This document shows positions 1 through 8,093 of a DNA stretch of 64,000 bases, piece after piece. The notes beneath the pieces were generated by a model that saw only the letters and a program-made list of their open reading frames with translations, was not told where the DNA came from and did not search any database. Every line of letters begins with the position of its first letter. Within the stretch, counting starts at the first letter, position 1. The stretch comes from Williamsia muralis (GTDB taxonomy: Bacteria; Actinomycetota; Actinomycetes; Mycobacteriales; Mycobacteriaceae), in the NCBI RefSeq assembly GCF_002735905.1, contig NZ_PEBD01000011.1, positions 62,001 to 126,000 on the forward strand, given 5' to 3'. The translations under genes and the position numbers were made by a program.

Positions 1-1
1 C

Positions 2-196
2 GAGGTTCGAAAAGCGCTGCCCGACACCACCTATTCCGAGGGCAAGAACTGGTACAGCCAGAAGGTGGGGACCCCGATCATCTGGCCGTTCACCCGGCAA
101 AAGCACGAGGAACAGTACAAAGAACTCAAGATGACCGACTTCGACACCTTCGAGATGGCTCCGGTCCGCGGAAACAAACCCGACCGGGTGGTCTGA
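2..196 (+). CDS. C-terminal end of a probable Baeyer-Villiger/flavin monooxygenase (5' truncated by window)
   Basis: An open frame enters from the left edge and ends at TGA 194-196, giving 64 residues. The segment SEGKNWYSQKVGTPIIWPF resembles the conserved tail of flavin-binding Baeyer-Villiger monooxygenases, where an S/N-W-Y segment is followed by a Gly and a W-P pair. The rest of the protein lies outside the window, so the FAD and NADPH motifs cannot be checked. It ends 8 bp before the amidohydrolase gene, so it is probably in the same operon. The family call is tentative because it rests on about 30 residues. Confidence 0.45.
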   Translation, partial: EVRKALPDTTYSEGKNWYSQKVGTPIIWPFTRQKHEEQYKELKMTDFDTFEMAPVRGNKPDRVV

Positions 197-204
197 GTCC
201 TCCG

Positions 205-1119
205 ATGGCCACTCACGAAACCGTCCGCGCCGGTGACTCAGTGATCATCGATGCCCAGATCCATGTCTGGAAGTCCTCGACCCCCGATCGTCCGTGGCCG
301 GCGGACGCCATCGAGCCGCAGCGTCCGGTGCCGTTGGAAGTGCCCGAGGTGCGAGCCGAGATGGACAACGCGGGTGTCCGCGCGGCACTGCTTCTCGCGC
401 CGACCTGGGAGGGCTCGCGCAACGACTACGTTCTCGCCACCGCCGCGGCGGAGCCCGAACGTTTCGGGGCACTGTGCCGATTCCCGACTGCCGACCCCGC
501 CGCCGTCGAAAAGCTGGCCCATTGGCGAGAGACCGCCGGTATGCGCGGAATCAGGTTGTCGCTCAACAGAGGTGACGTCGAGAGTGCGCTCGGCGCGGCG
601 ATCGACAGTGGATTCTTCGCCGCGGCGCAGGAACACCGGGTACCCCTCAGTGTCTATGCACCAGGTCGGTACGGGTTGTTCGGCGAACTGGCCAGGCGGT
701 TTCCGGGTCTGCTCATCACCGTTGATCACTGCGCGATCGAAGACGATCGTCTGGCGCTGCCCGATGCGATCGAGCCGCTCACCGATTTGGCGCGATATCC
801 CGGGATCGCTGTGAAGGCCTCGGCGTTGCCCTGTTTTGTGCGCGAGACCTTCCCGTTTCCCTCGATCGAGACCGCCGTCTATCGGCTCGTCGAGGCGTTC
901 GGGGCGCAGCGGGTGTTCTTCGGATCCGACTTGTCCCGGCTGCCGGTTCCCTACGCGCAGTTGGTGAACACATTCACCGACCACCTTCCCCGACTCGACA
1001 CCGCCGAGCGGCAACTCGTCCTGGGCGGCGCTCTGGCGAAATGGCTCGAGTGGCCCGAACCGCACTCGGTGCCGGCCGTCGCTTCCCGTCACATGACGTC
1101 TTTCGAAAATGGAGATTGA
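205..1119 (+). CDS. Amidohydrolase-2 family metal-dependent hydrolase
   Basis: This 304-residue protein has the layout of the amidohydrolase-2 (TIM-barrel) family, which hydrolyses or decarboxylates cyclic acids and lactones. The N-terminal metal motif is IDAQIHVW (residues 15-22), a variant in which the first His of the usual D-x-H-x-H is Gln. A later His (about 175, in TVDHCAI) and Asp (about 242, in FFGSDL) fit the remaining active-site positions. The start at ATG 205 lies 8 bp after the previous stop and has only a weak ribosome site. The stop is one base before the CoA-transferase start at 1121, so translation is probably coupled. Lactonase or ring hydrolase is a reasonable guess; the substrate is unknown. 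Confidence 0.75.
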   Translation: MATHETVRAGDSVIIDAQIHVWKSSTPDRPWPADAIEPQRPVPLEVPEVRAEMDNAGVRAALLLAPTWEGSRNDYVLATAAAEPERFGALCRFPTADPAAVEKLAHWRETAGMRGIRLSLNRGDVESALGAAIDSGFFAAAQEHRVPLSVYAPGRYGLFGELARRFPGLLITVDHCAIEDDRLALPDAIEPLTDLARYPGIAVKASALPCFVRETFPFPSIETAVYRLVEAFGAQRVFFGSDLSRLPVPYAQLVNTFTDHLPRLDTAERQLVLGGALAKWLEWPEPHSVPAVASRHMTSFENGD

Positions 1120-1120
1120 G

Positions 1121-3685
1121 ATGAAAAGCCCCATCGCCGGGAATCGTGCCGGCTCGTTGTCCGATGTACGTGTCGTCGAGATCGGCGGTCACGAAGGAGA
1201 GTACTGCGCGTTGGTGCTGGCCGGCCTCGGCGCCGATGTCATCAAGGTCGAACCACCTGGCGGCAGCGCCAGTCGCATGTTCGCACCGTTTGTCGATGAC
1301 GTGCCGAATCCTGACAGGTCACTGCACTTCTGGGCCTACAACCGGGGTAAGAAGTCGATCGTCATCGACGTCGAGACCACCGAAGGGCGAGCTGACTACG
1401 CCGCGCTGATCGCCGGCGCCGATGTGGTCATCGACTCCACCCCGCTCGGCTACCTCGATGAACTGTCGCTGGGTTCTGCCGATGTCCGGGCCGAACACTC
1501 GCGATTGATCTACGGGCGACTCACTGCCTTCGGCGAGGACGGACCGCACAAGCACTTCAAGGCGTCCGATTTGGTGCATCTCGCCTACGGCGGTGTCGTG
1601 ATGAACAACGGCTACGACCCCGACCCCTCGTTGAAGTACGAAACCCCGCCGATCGCACCGCAACTCGGTCACTCCTACGCCATCGCCGGAGAGCAACTCG
1701 CGTTCACCGTGGTGGCTGCGCTCTCCACTCGTAACCGAACAGGACATGGGCAGCATCTGTCGTGCGCGATCCATGAGGCCGTGGCAAAGAACACCGAGGG
1801 TGACCTGATGTCCTGGGTCGCTTTGCGAACCCCGTTCAACCGTCAGACGTGCCGTCATTCGGCGCCATCGGTGTCGCGTCATCGCTCCATCTTCAGCACC
1901 AAGGACGGACGCTGGTATCTCGCGATGACCCGCAACGCCGCGTTGCTGGGCCCGTTCCTGGACAAGTGGGGTATCGGCGGAACCATCAGCGATGGCAGCG
2001 ACGAGAAGGAAAAGGACTCCCGGGTCCTGCCGGGTATGGAGGGTGGCGCTGCCAGCAACATGGACGTGGTCGAGCAGACCATTCGTCGGTACATGTACGA
2101 CAACGTTCCGTGGCGTGAAGCGCAAGAGGCCGGTCTGATGTGGGTTCCGGTCCGAGAGCCGCACGAGAGTGCTCACGACGAGCACTGGCTCGATCGCGGA
2201 ACCTACACCGATGTCGAACACCCCGAGCTCGGGCGGTCTTTCCGTTACCCGACCAGCAAGTGGGTCACCGGCGGATCGGTATGGGTCCCGGGGCGACGCG
2301 CGCCGCTGCTGGACGAAGACCGGGCTGCCGTGCTGTCGGCAGCACCGCGTACCCCGATCGAGCCCCGGCCGTTCGAGGGTGAGGAACGGCTGACGCCCAA
2401 CGGCACACCGTTCGCGCTGCAGGGAGTTCGGGTGCTCGACTTCACGTGGATGCTGGCCTCTGCAGGTGCGACTCGTTTCTTGGCCGCGCTCGGTGCTGAC
2501 GTCATCAAGGTCGAGTGGCACAAGAACCTCGACCCGCGCCGTGGCGGTAACCCGGTGGGTGGCCGGGAAGCACGGGAGAAGGCAACAGGTCCCGTTCCGT
2601 CGCAATGGCCGGCCGATCAGGGCGGTCCGGTGGGCGCGCAGTACAACAACAAGAACCCAGGAAAGCGCGGACTTTCGCTCAACGTCAAACATCCGGAGGG
2701 TCTCAAGCTGGCGAAACAGCTGGTCACCAAGTCGGGCATCGTCGCCGAAGGGTTCTCACCCGGGGTGATGGAGAGCTGGGGTCTGGGCTACGAGGTGCTC
2801 CGGGAGATCAATCCGTCGGTCATCTATGCCAAGCAGTCGGGCATGGGCAGCCGCGGTCGCTACGGTCGGTTCCGCACGGTCGGTCCTGTCGCACAAGCAT
2901 TTTCGGGACTGTCGCACATGAGCGGACTGCCGGATCCGTATCCGCCGGCCGGATGGGGATACTCGTACCTCGACTGGTACGGGGCTTACAGCTTCGCACT
3001 GGCCATCACCGCTGCGGTGTACCACCGTGAGCAGACCGGAGAAGGTCAGTGGATCGATGCGTCGCAGAGTGAGGTCGGGTTGTACCTGACCGCGCTGCCG
3101 CAGCTCGATCACGAGGTCAACGGCCGGACGTACAAGCGGGCAGGGAACCGTTCGCCGTACTCGTCGGCGGCACCGGAGGGCATTTATCGCTGCGACGGTG
3201 ACGACCGCTGGATCGCCATCACGTGCGCGACGCAATCGGAGTGGGTCCGATTGGCCAAGGAGGCAGGCCACACGGAGTGGTTGGAGCGTGACGAGTTCGC
3301 GACCCCGGAAGCACGACAGAAGAACCGCGCCGACCTCGACAGAGTGATCGACTCGTGGACCAGCGAATGCGATCCGTACGCCTTGATGCAGCGATTGCAG
3401 GATGTCGGCATCGCGGCAGGCGTCGCACAGACCGCCGCCGATCGCTACGAGCGGGATCCGCAGTTGCGTCACCTCAATTGGCTGACCGAACTGGACGCGA
3501 CCAACTTCGGTCGCTGGCCGGTGGCCGCACCGTCGGTCCACATGAGTGAAACGCCGCAACACATCGGTGGATTGGTGAACCGTGGTGCCGCCGCGTACGG
3601 CGAGCACAACTACGAGGTCTATTCCGAACTACTCGGTCTGTCGGCGAGCGACGTCGACGCGCTCGCAGCCGACGGCATCGTCTGA
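1121..3685 (+). CDS. Double-domain family III (CaiB/BaiF) CoA-transferase
   Basis: The 854-residue protein contains two complete CaiB/BaiF CoA-transferase units, about residues 10-400 and 425-845, each opening with the usual sequence (VRVVEIGG... and VRVLDFTW...) and a GADVIKVE strand. Such enzymes move CoA between carboxylic acids. The C-terminal unit keeps the candidate catalytic Asp (D618, in SYLDWYGAY). The N-terminal unit has no Asp at the matching place (GHSYAIAG), so it may be structural. I chose ATG 1121 over ATG 1109 because GGAG at 1111-1114 is well spaced for it. It lies in an apparent operon with the aldolase and DUF35 genes, which suggests that it activates the acid fed into side-chain degradation. 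Confidence 0.85.
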   Translation: MKSPIAGNRAGSLSDVRVVEIGGHEGEYCALVLAGLGADVIKVEPPGGSASRMFAPFVDDVPNPDRSLHFWAYNRGKKSIVIDVETTEGRADYAALIAGADVVIDSTPLGYLDELSLGSADVRAEHSRLIYGRLTAFGEDGPHKHFKASDLVHLAYGGVVMNNGYDPDPSLKYETPPIAPQLGHSYAIAGEQLAFTVVAALSTRNRTGHGQHLSCAIHEAVAKNTEGDLMSWVALRTPFNRQTCRHSAPSVSRHRSIFSTKDGRWYLAMTRNAALLGPFLDKWGIGGTISDGSDEKEKDSRVLPGMEGGAASNMDVVEQTIRRYMYDNVPWREAQEAGLMWVPVREPHESAHDEHWLDRGTYTDVEHPELGRSFRYPTSKWVTGGSVWVPGRRAPLLDEDRAAVLSAAPRTPIEPRPFEGEERLTPNGTPFALQGVRVLDFTWMLASAGATRFLAALGADVIKVEWHKNLDPRRGGNPVGGREAREKATGPVPSQWPADQGGPVGAQYNNKNPGKRGLSLNVKHPEGLKLAKQLVTKSGIVAEGFSPGVMESWGLGYEVLREINPSVIYAKQSGMGSRGRYGRFRTVGPVAQAFSGLSHMSGLPDPYPPAGWGYSYLDWYGAYSFALAITAAVYHREQTGEGQWIDASQSEVGLYLTALPQLDHEVNGRTYKRAGNRSPYSSAAPEGIYRCDGDDRWIAITCATQSEWVRLAKEAGHTEWLERDEFATPEARQKNRADLDRVIDSWTSECDPYALMQRLQDVGIAAGVAQTAADRYERDPQLRHLNWLTELDATNFGRWPVAAPSVHMSETPQHIGGLVNRGAAAYGEHNYEVYSELLGLSASDVDALAADGIV

Positions 3686-4833
3686 TGGCGGTGTCCGTGC
3701 CCGGTGCAATCCGGGGAAGATCGGCAATCGTCGCTGTAGGCAATACGATTCAGGGAACGGTACCGGGTATCTCGGCCGACGAGATCGGCGTCGAGGCGTT
3801 GCGCCAGACCCTGAATAACTCTGGTATTGCCAAGTCGGAGATCGACGGCCTGATCACCTGCAAGTCGTACGGTGGCTTCGGCATCGACACCGAGATCGGA
3901 CGCCTGGCGGGATTGAACCCGGCCTACAGCGCCACACTCGACTACGGAACCTGCAACTTCTCACTGCATTTGGCGTGCGCAGCCATTGAAGCCGGACTCG
4001 CCAGTTGCATCGCCATCGTGTACGGCACGACCCAGCGAAGCGACGGCAACCGGTTCAGCCATCCACTCGGCAGGCAAGACGACGCATCGGTGTACGGCTT
4101 CTTGAACGTCGCAGGTGTCGCCGGCATGGCCTTTCGGCGGCATCAGGCGCTGTACGGCACCACCGAGGCGGACCTCGGCGAGATCGCGGTGTCGCAGCGC
4201 AAATATGCGCAAGCCAACCCGCAGGCCATCTTTCGGGACACGCTCACCATCGACGACTATTTGGCGGCGCCGTATCTCGTCGAACCGCTGCGCCGTGCTG
4301 ACCTGTGCATGATCTCGGACGGAGGCGCCTGCCTGATCGTCGCGAGTGCGGACAAGGCCAAAGAGCTCACCGGAACCCCGGTACATGTGATGGGTATCGC
4401 CCAGCAGTCCGGGTTACGTGATCGGCAGAACGACGACCAGTGGATGCGACCGTGGATAGGTCAGGTGGCCGACCGGATCTATCCGGCAGCGGGAATCGAC
4501 CGCGGTGACATCGACGCGCTGTACATCCAGGATCCGACCAGCGTCTGGGTCATGCAGATGCTCGAGTGGTACGGATTCGTAGAACCCGGCGGTGTCGGTG
4601 ATGCCTTCCGTTCGGGCGCAATCGGATACAACGGAAAGCTGCCGTTGAACACCAACGGTGGGCAGCTCTCCGAGGCGTACATGTGGGGATTTCTCCATCT
4701 GGTCGAGATGGTTCGTCAGCTGCGCGGGGAGGCCGGTGACCGGCAGATCGACGGTATGCGGACCACTCAGTACTGTTCGACCTTCGGGATGATGAAGGCC
4801 GCGAGCACGATCTTCAGCTTGGACATCGAATGA
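3685..4833 (+). CDS. Thiolase-fold acyl-CoA aldolase/thiolase, Ltp2 (lipid-transfer protein) type
   Basis: This 382-residue protein belongs to the SCP-x/lipid-transfer branch of the thiolase superfamily. Its C-terminal block NTNGGQLSEAY (322-332), followed by a helix ending EMVRQLRG, is typical of the branch that includes Ltp2. Ltp2 is a retro-aldolase that cleaves beta-hydroxyacyl-CoA at the end of steroid side-chain breakdown and works with a DUF35 partner. ATG 3685 overlaps the previous stop (TGATG), and its own stop overlaps the DUF35 start. The neighbouring DUF35 and MaoC-type genes support aldolase rather than classical thiolase chemistry. A degradative beta-ketothiolase is the main alternative. 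Confidence 0.78.
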   Translation: MAVSVPGAIRGRSAIVAVGNTIQGTVPGISADEIGVEALRQTLNNSGIAKSEIDGLITCKSYGGFGIDTEIGRLAGLNPAYSATLDYGTCNFSLHLACAAIEAGLASCIAIVYGTTQRSDGNRFSHPLGRQDDASVYGFLNVAGVAGMAFRRHQALYGTTEADLGEIAVSQRKYAQANPQAIFRDTLTIDDYLAAPYLVEPLRRADLCMISDGGACLIVASADKAKELTGTPVHVMGIAQQSGLRDRQNDDQWMRPWIGQVADRIYPAAGIDRGDIDALYIQDPTSVWVMQMLEWYGFVEPGGVGDAFRSGAIGYNGKLPLNTNGGQLSEAYMWGFLHLVEMVRQLRGEAGDRQIDGMRTTQYCSTFGMMKAASTIFSLDIE

Positions 4834-5252
4834 ACCCGGGAGATCAGTTGAACGACGAAGCGCCACTTGGCTTCACAGGCGACGACCAACCGTTCTGGGA
4901 TGGTGCGAAGGAGGGCCGGTTGACCTTCCAGCAATGCGACGACTGTCGGTTCGTACGGTGGCCGGCGGCGGGGGTGTGCCCTGAGTGCCTGTCGCGGGAA
5001 GCGACATGGCGCGAGTTCGCCGGAACCGGTTCGGTCTGGAGTCATGTTGTCTACCATCGCGCCTACGCTGCGCGTCTGAAGCCGGATGTGCCTTACCGCG
5101 TTGTTCTCGTCCAACTCGACTGCGGTGTGCGGCTACTCAGCCGAATACTCGACGTGGACACACCGGTGGCCGTGGGGGACCGGCTTGAGGTGCGCTACGT
5201 CGACGTCGGTGATGCAGGTCAGGTTCCGGTCTTCGTGCCTGTCACTCGATGA
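4830..5252 (+). CDS. DUF35 zinc-ribbon/OB-fold acyl-CoA-associated protein
   Basis: This 140-residue protein has an N-terminal rubredoxin-like zinc ribbon with C36, C39, C50 and C53 (CDDC and CPEC pairs), followed by a predicted OB-fold. Proteins of this family form complexes with Ltp-type thiolases/aldolases and activate them; in ChsH2 the same domain is fused behind a MaoC-like domain. The gene overlaps the aldolase stop by 4 bp (ATGA), which argues for a stoichiometric partner. It is the last gene of the rightward unit and is followed by a strong bidirectional hairpin. Confidence 0.82.
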   Translation: MNPGDQLNDEAPLGFTGDDQPFWDGAKEGRLTFQQCDDCRFVRWPAAGVCPECLSREATWREFAGTGSVWSHVVYHRAYAARLKPDVPYRVVLVQLDCGVRLLSRILDVDTPVAVGDRLEVRYVDVGDAGQVPVFVPVTR

Positions 5253-5257
5253 GGTCG

Positions 5258-5302
5258 CGCAGGTAGTCCTTGACCCCCCACCGGAGGTCAGGACTACCTG
5301 CG
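5258..5302. terminator. Bidirectional intrinsic terminator hairpin
   Basis: CGCAGGTAGTCCTTGACC (5258-5275) pairs with GGTCAGGACTACCTGCG (5286-5302), a 17-bp stem with one bulged T and a 10-nt loop. It lies exactly between the converging DUF35 and GMC oxidoreductase genes and can serve both. Confidence 0.85.
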
Positions 5303-5305
5303 TCT

Positions 5306-6919
5306 TCAGGCGTTGTCGGCCAGGATGATGTCGCCGGCGATCCAGGCCAGAGCCTGCGTCGGGGCGCTGCAGTTGCCCGACGGCATCTGTGGGAACACCG
5401 ATGAGTCCACCACCCGCAGGTTGTCGATTCCGCGGACCCGGAGCCGTTCGTCGAGCACATCGTCGTCGTCTGGACCGATGGCGCAGGTACCCAGCGTGTG
5501 GATCCCCGCGACCCCGTTGTTGATCGTGTACCGGACCACGTCGTCGATCAGCTGCGGTCCCGGCTCCAGTTCTTCGGCGACATAGCGTGAGAACGGTTCG
5601 GTGGCCAAGATTTCCCGCGCCTTTGTCAAAACCTTGGGGATGATGTCGCGGTCGTGGTCGGTCGACACATAGTTGGGGACGATGCGGGGTGCGTCGGCAG
5701 CCTTGGGCCCGGTGACATGAATGGAGCCCTGACTCGTCGGGAAGGTCGGGGACACGATGAATCGGGCGCCCGGGAACTTGTCGACGACAAGGCGACCCGA
5801 CGTCGGACTCACAGCCGACGTGGAAATCGGGGTGAAGAATGCGTGGGTGTCAGGCCTGGGCGAGGCAGGATCGGACTTGTATGCCGCGACTATGTTGTAC
5901 CCGCCGTGCGCGATCAGACCGTCGCGAGTGAACAGATACTTGAATCCGGCCCACATCTGGCGAGGGAAGCTCGAGGCCTGTTTGTTGAAGCCCGCGACGT
6001 CCTTGAGTCGGACCTGCAGCATCAGACCGCGGTGTTCGCGCAGGTTCTCGCCGACCTTGGGGCTCGAGACGACCACGGGAATCCCGGCCGCTCGGAGTAC
6101 CTCGGGCCTGCCGATACCCGAACGTTCGAGCAGCTGGGGTGATTCCAGCGGGCCGCCGGAGACGATGACCTCTTTGCGGGCGCGGTAAGTCACCTCGTTG
6201 CCCTTATGGCGCCCGCGGACACCGACCACCCGGGTGCCGTCGAGGATCAGGCTCTCGACGTAGGTGTGGGTCACGATGGTGAGGTTCTTACGACGCCGGG
6301 CTGGTTTGAGGAAGGAACGAGCCGCGCTCATCCGCGTTCCGCGCTTGATACTCGAGGCGACGTATCCCACTCGCTCGTCGTCGCTGCCGTTGGGGTCACG
6401 AACGAATCCGATGCCGTGCTTGCCCATTGCCTCGATGAACGCGTCGCTGGCCTGCTCCGGCGGGCTGGTGATGGAGATCTTCACTGGGCCACCGACGCCC
6501 CGGGTGGCACTCGGGCCCAGTTCGTGGTCTTCGAGTTGTTTGAAAGCTGTCAGGAACCGGTCCCAGTTCCAGTCTTTGAGGCCGAGCTTCTCCCAGGCGT
6601 CGTAGTCAGGAGCCCAACCGCGGTTCCACACCATGCCGTTGATGGTGGTCGAGCCACCGAGAACCCGACCGCGAGGCCAGGTCCCGGTCATCCCGTCGCC
6701 GTACGGTTCCGTTGTGTAGCTCTGCGAGGTGCGTGGGTTGTTCATCGTGAAGTAGAAACCCTTGGGCACCAGGTGGATCGGGTTCAGATCCTTGCCCCCG
6801 GCCTCGATCAGCAGTACGGAGTGACGCGGGTTCTCGCTGACGCGGTTCGCGACCACAGCGCCGCCGGCGCCACTGCCGATGATGATGAAGTCGAAGTCGC
6901 GTTGGGATTTCTCAACCAT
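5306..6919 (-). CDS. GMC-family FAD-dependent oxidoreductase (choline/alcohol dehydrogenase-like)
   Basis: This 537-residue flavoprotein has the FAD-binding GSGAGG loop at residues 15-20 and the GMC C-terminal catalytic signature GIHTLGTCAIG, followed by VVDSSVFPQMPSGN. GMC enzymes oxidise primary or secondary alcohols; length and layout match choline dehydrogenase-like members. The frame extends further upstream, but ATG 6919 (AGAAG just before it) begins directly before the Rossmann fold and is the better start. It is transcribed towards the aldolase/DUF35 unit and divergently from the hydratase pair. It probably oxidises an alcohol intermediate of the same pathway. Confidence 0.85.
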   Translation of the reverse strand: MVEKSQRDFDFIIIGSGAGGAVVANRVSENPRHSVLLIEAGGKDLNPIHLVPKGFYFTMNNPRTSQSYTTEPYGDGMTGTWPRGRVLGGSTTINGMVWNRGWAPDYDAWEKLGLKDWNWDRFLTAFKQLEDHELGPSATRGVGGPVKISITSPPEQASDAFIEAMGKHGIGFVRDPNGSDDERVGYVASSIKRGTRMSAARSFLKPARRRKNLTIVTHTYVESLILDGTRVVGVRGRHKGNEVTYRARKEVIVSGGPLESPQLLERSGIGRPEVLRAAGIPVVVSSPKVGENLREHRGLMLQVRLKDVAGFNKQASSFPRQMWAGFKYLFTRDGLIAHGGYNIVAAYKSDPASPRPDTHAFFTPISTSAVSPTSGRLVVDKFPGARFIVSPTFPTSQGSIHVTGPKAADAPRIVPNYVSTDHDRDIIPKVLTKAREILATEPFSRYVAEELEPGPQLIDDVVRYTINNGVAGIHTLGTCAIGPDDDDVLDERLRVRGIDNLRVVDSSVFPQMPSGNCSAPTQALAWIAGDIILADNA

Positions 6920-6996
6920 GCTTCTAATCGTAGACCATTGCTGGTTCAGTGGTGTTAAAGTCGTGTTCTGCGCACCGAGCGGCCGAAAGTCTGGTG
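6920..6996. promoter_or_regulatory. Divergent promoter region, GMC oxidoreductase / MaoC-type hydratase
   Basis: These 77 bp separate two divergent starts and must hold both promoters. The stretch CAGTGGTGTTAAAG (6948-6961) differs by one base from the TTGTGTT core that recurs upstream of other genes in this region. No clear -35/-10 pair could be assigned. Confidence 0.4.
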
Positions 6997-7494
6997 ATGA
7001 CACTCATCAATCCCGAAATGCGTCGCGCCGTCGGATCGGTCATCGACTGGCGCGTGTCGTACCCGATCGGCGACTCGGACATCCGCCGGTGGTCCGTGGC
7101 GGTCTGCTATCCCGAAGAGGCAGAGATGGCGGTCGTTTCCTCGCAGGGTGTCCGCATCGCGCCGGACGAGTTCAACCCGTTCGCCTGGGGCGTCAACGAC
7201 CGACGGTCACCCCCGGTCAGGATCGATCCGGGGGACACCGATCGCCCCGAGAAGATGATCGGCGTGCGCGGGCCCGGATTGAAATACCAGGTGGCAGGCG
7301 GCCTCGACGTCGAATACGGGTCCCCGATGCAGGTCGGAGACGTCATCCGGTCCGATGTGAGGCTGGTTGGCTACACCGAACGAGTGGGCAGGAATGGGCC
7401 CATGTTGTTCACGGTCACCGAGGACATCTGGATCGACCAGCACGGCCGCTGGATCAAGACGATTTTTGAGACGTCGATCAGGTACGGCCGGTGA
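6997..7494 (+). CDS. FAS1-like (N-terminal MaoC-type) dehydratase domain protein
   Basis: This 165-residue single hot-dog protein resembles the FAS1-like dehydratase/MaoC N-terminal domain that forms the non-catalytic or substrate-binding half of heteromeric enoyl-CoA hydratases such as ChsH2. It contains VIDWRVSYPIGDSDIRRW near the N-terminus and a central acyl-binding stretch (residues about 85-125), but I do not see the catalytic D-x4-H pair. ATG 6997 is chosen because upstream codons look non-coding. Its stop overlaps the next gene by 4 bp (GTGA), so the two are probably made as a heterodimer. Confidence 0.72.
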   Translation: MTLINPEMRRAVGSVIDWRVSYPIGDSDIRRWSVAVCYPEEAEMAVVSSQGVRIAPDEFNPFAWGVNDRRSPPVRIDPGDTDRPEKMIGVRGPGLKYQVAGGLDVEYGSPMQVGDVIRSDVRLVGYTERVGRNGPMLFTVTEDIWIDQHGRWIKTIFETSIRYGR

Positions 7495-7946
7495 CCCCCG
7501 ACCAGCCGGCGACCCCCGAAACGGCTGTGGTGGGCACAGTTCTGCCCGCGTTCACCAGAACCCCGGGATTCGCCCACTGGAATCGTTATGCCGCCGTCAA
7601 CGATGAGTTCGTACCGATTCACATGGACGACGCCGAGGGCATTCGCGCCGGCTATCCATCAGCCATCGGGATGGGGCGCCTGCAATGGTCGTACGTACAC
7701 GTCATGCTGCGCCAGTGGCTAGCTGGTCGTGGCGAGATCACCAGGGTTTCCCTCCAGTTCCGCCGACCGAATCTTCGAGGAGTTCCGATCCGGGTCGAGG
7801 CCACGGTCTCGGCGGTGCGGACCACTGCGCGGGGGCGCGAGATTGACCTGAACGTGCAGATCACCGACGACAGCGGCGATCTGCTGGCGCCCGGTTCGGC
7901 CACGGTCGTCCTGGCAGCTGCGACCGGGAACGTCGCTCCGATGTGA
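7491..7946 (+). CDS. MaoC-like (R)-specific enoyl-CoA hydratase
   Basis: This 151-residue hot-dog protein carries NDEFVPIHMDD, a variant of the hydratase-2 motif that keeps the catalytic Asp and His, followed by a Gly-rich GYPSAIGMG turn. It should add water across an enoyl-CoA double bond, together with the FAS1-like subunit encoded immediately upstream (GTG start inside the previous stop). In ChsH1-ChsH2-Ltp2 systems this reaction gives the beta-hydroxyacyl-CoA for retro-aldol cleavage. All three functions are encoded within 4.3 kb here. Confidence 0.8.
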   Translation: MTPDQPATPETAVVGTVLPAFTRTPGFAHWNRYAAVNDEFVPIHMDDAEGIRAGYPSAIGMGRLQWSYVHVMLRQWLAGRGEITRVSLQFRRPNLRGVPIRVEATVSAVRTTARGREIDLNVQITDDSGDLLAPGSATVVLAAATGNVAPM

Positions 7947-8093
7947 ACGCCGGCACACGAACTCCTTGCACTGACGGACGTCACTGCTTATTATTTTGCT
8001 AATCGGTTTACAACCATCATCAAACTGAGTTCAAGCCGTGGTCAACATGGTATCGGCGGCGCGGTGCATGCCGAACTAACAAAGGGTGTCAAC
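7947..8093 (+). promoter_or_regulatory. Promoter region of aldehyde dehydrogenase
   Basis: This 147-bp gap contains an AT-rich island around 7986-8016. TTGCTAAT (7996-8003) is shared with the region before the CoA-transferase at 29.6 kb (29583-29590). The ribosome site is AAAGGGTG just before ATG 8094. No terminator is seen after the hydratase gene, so read-through into this gene is possible. Confidence 0.4.

Noticed and set aside
1319-2692. Minus-strand open frame of 457 codons opposite the first CoA-transferase
   Set aside because: Antisense shadow of a clear CaiB-type domain; no motif or start signal.
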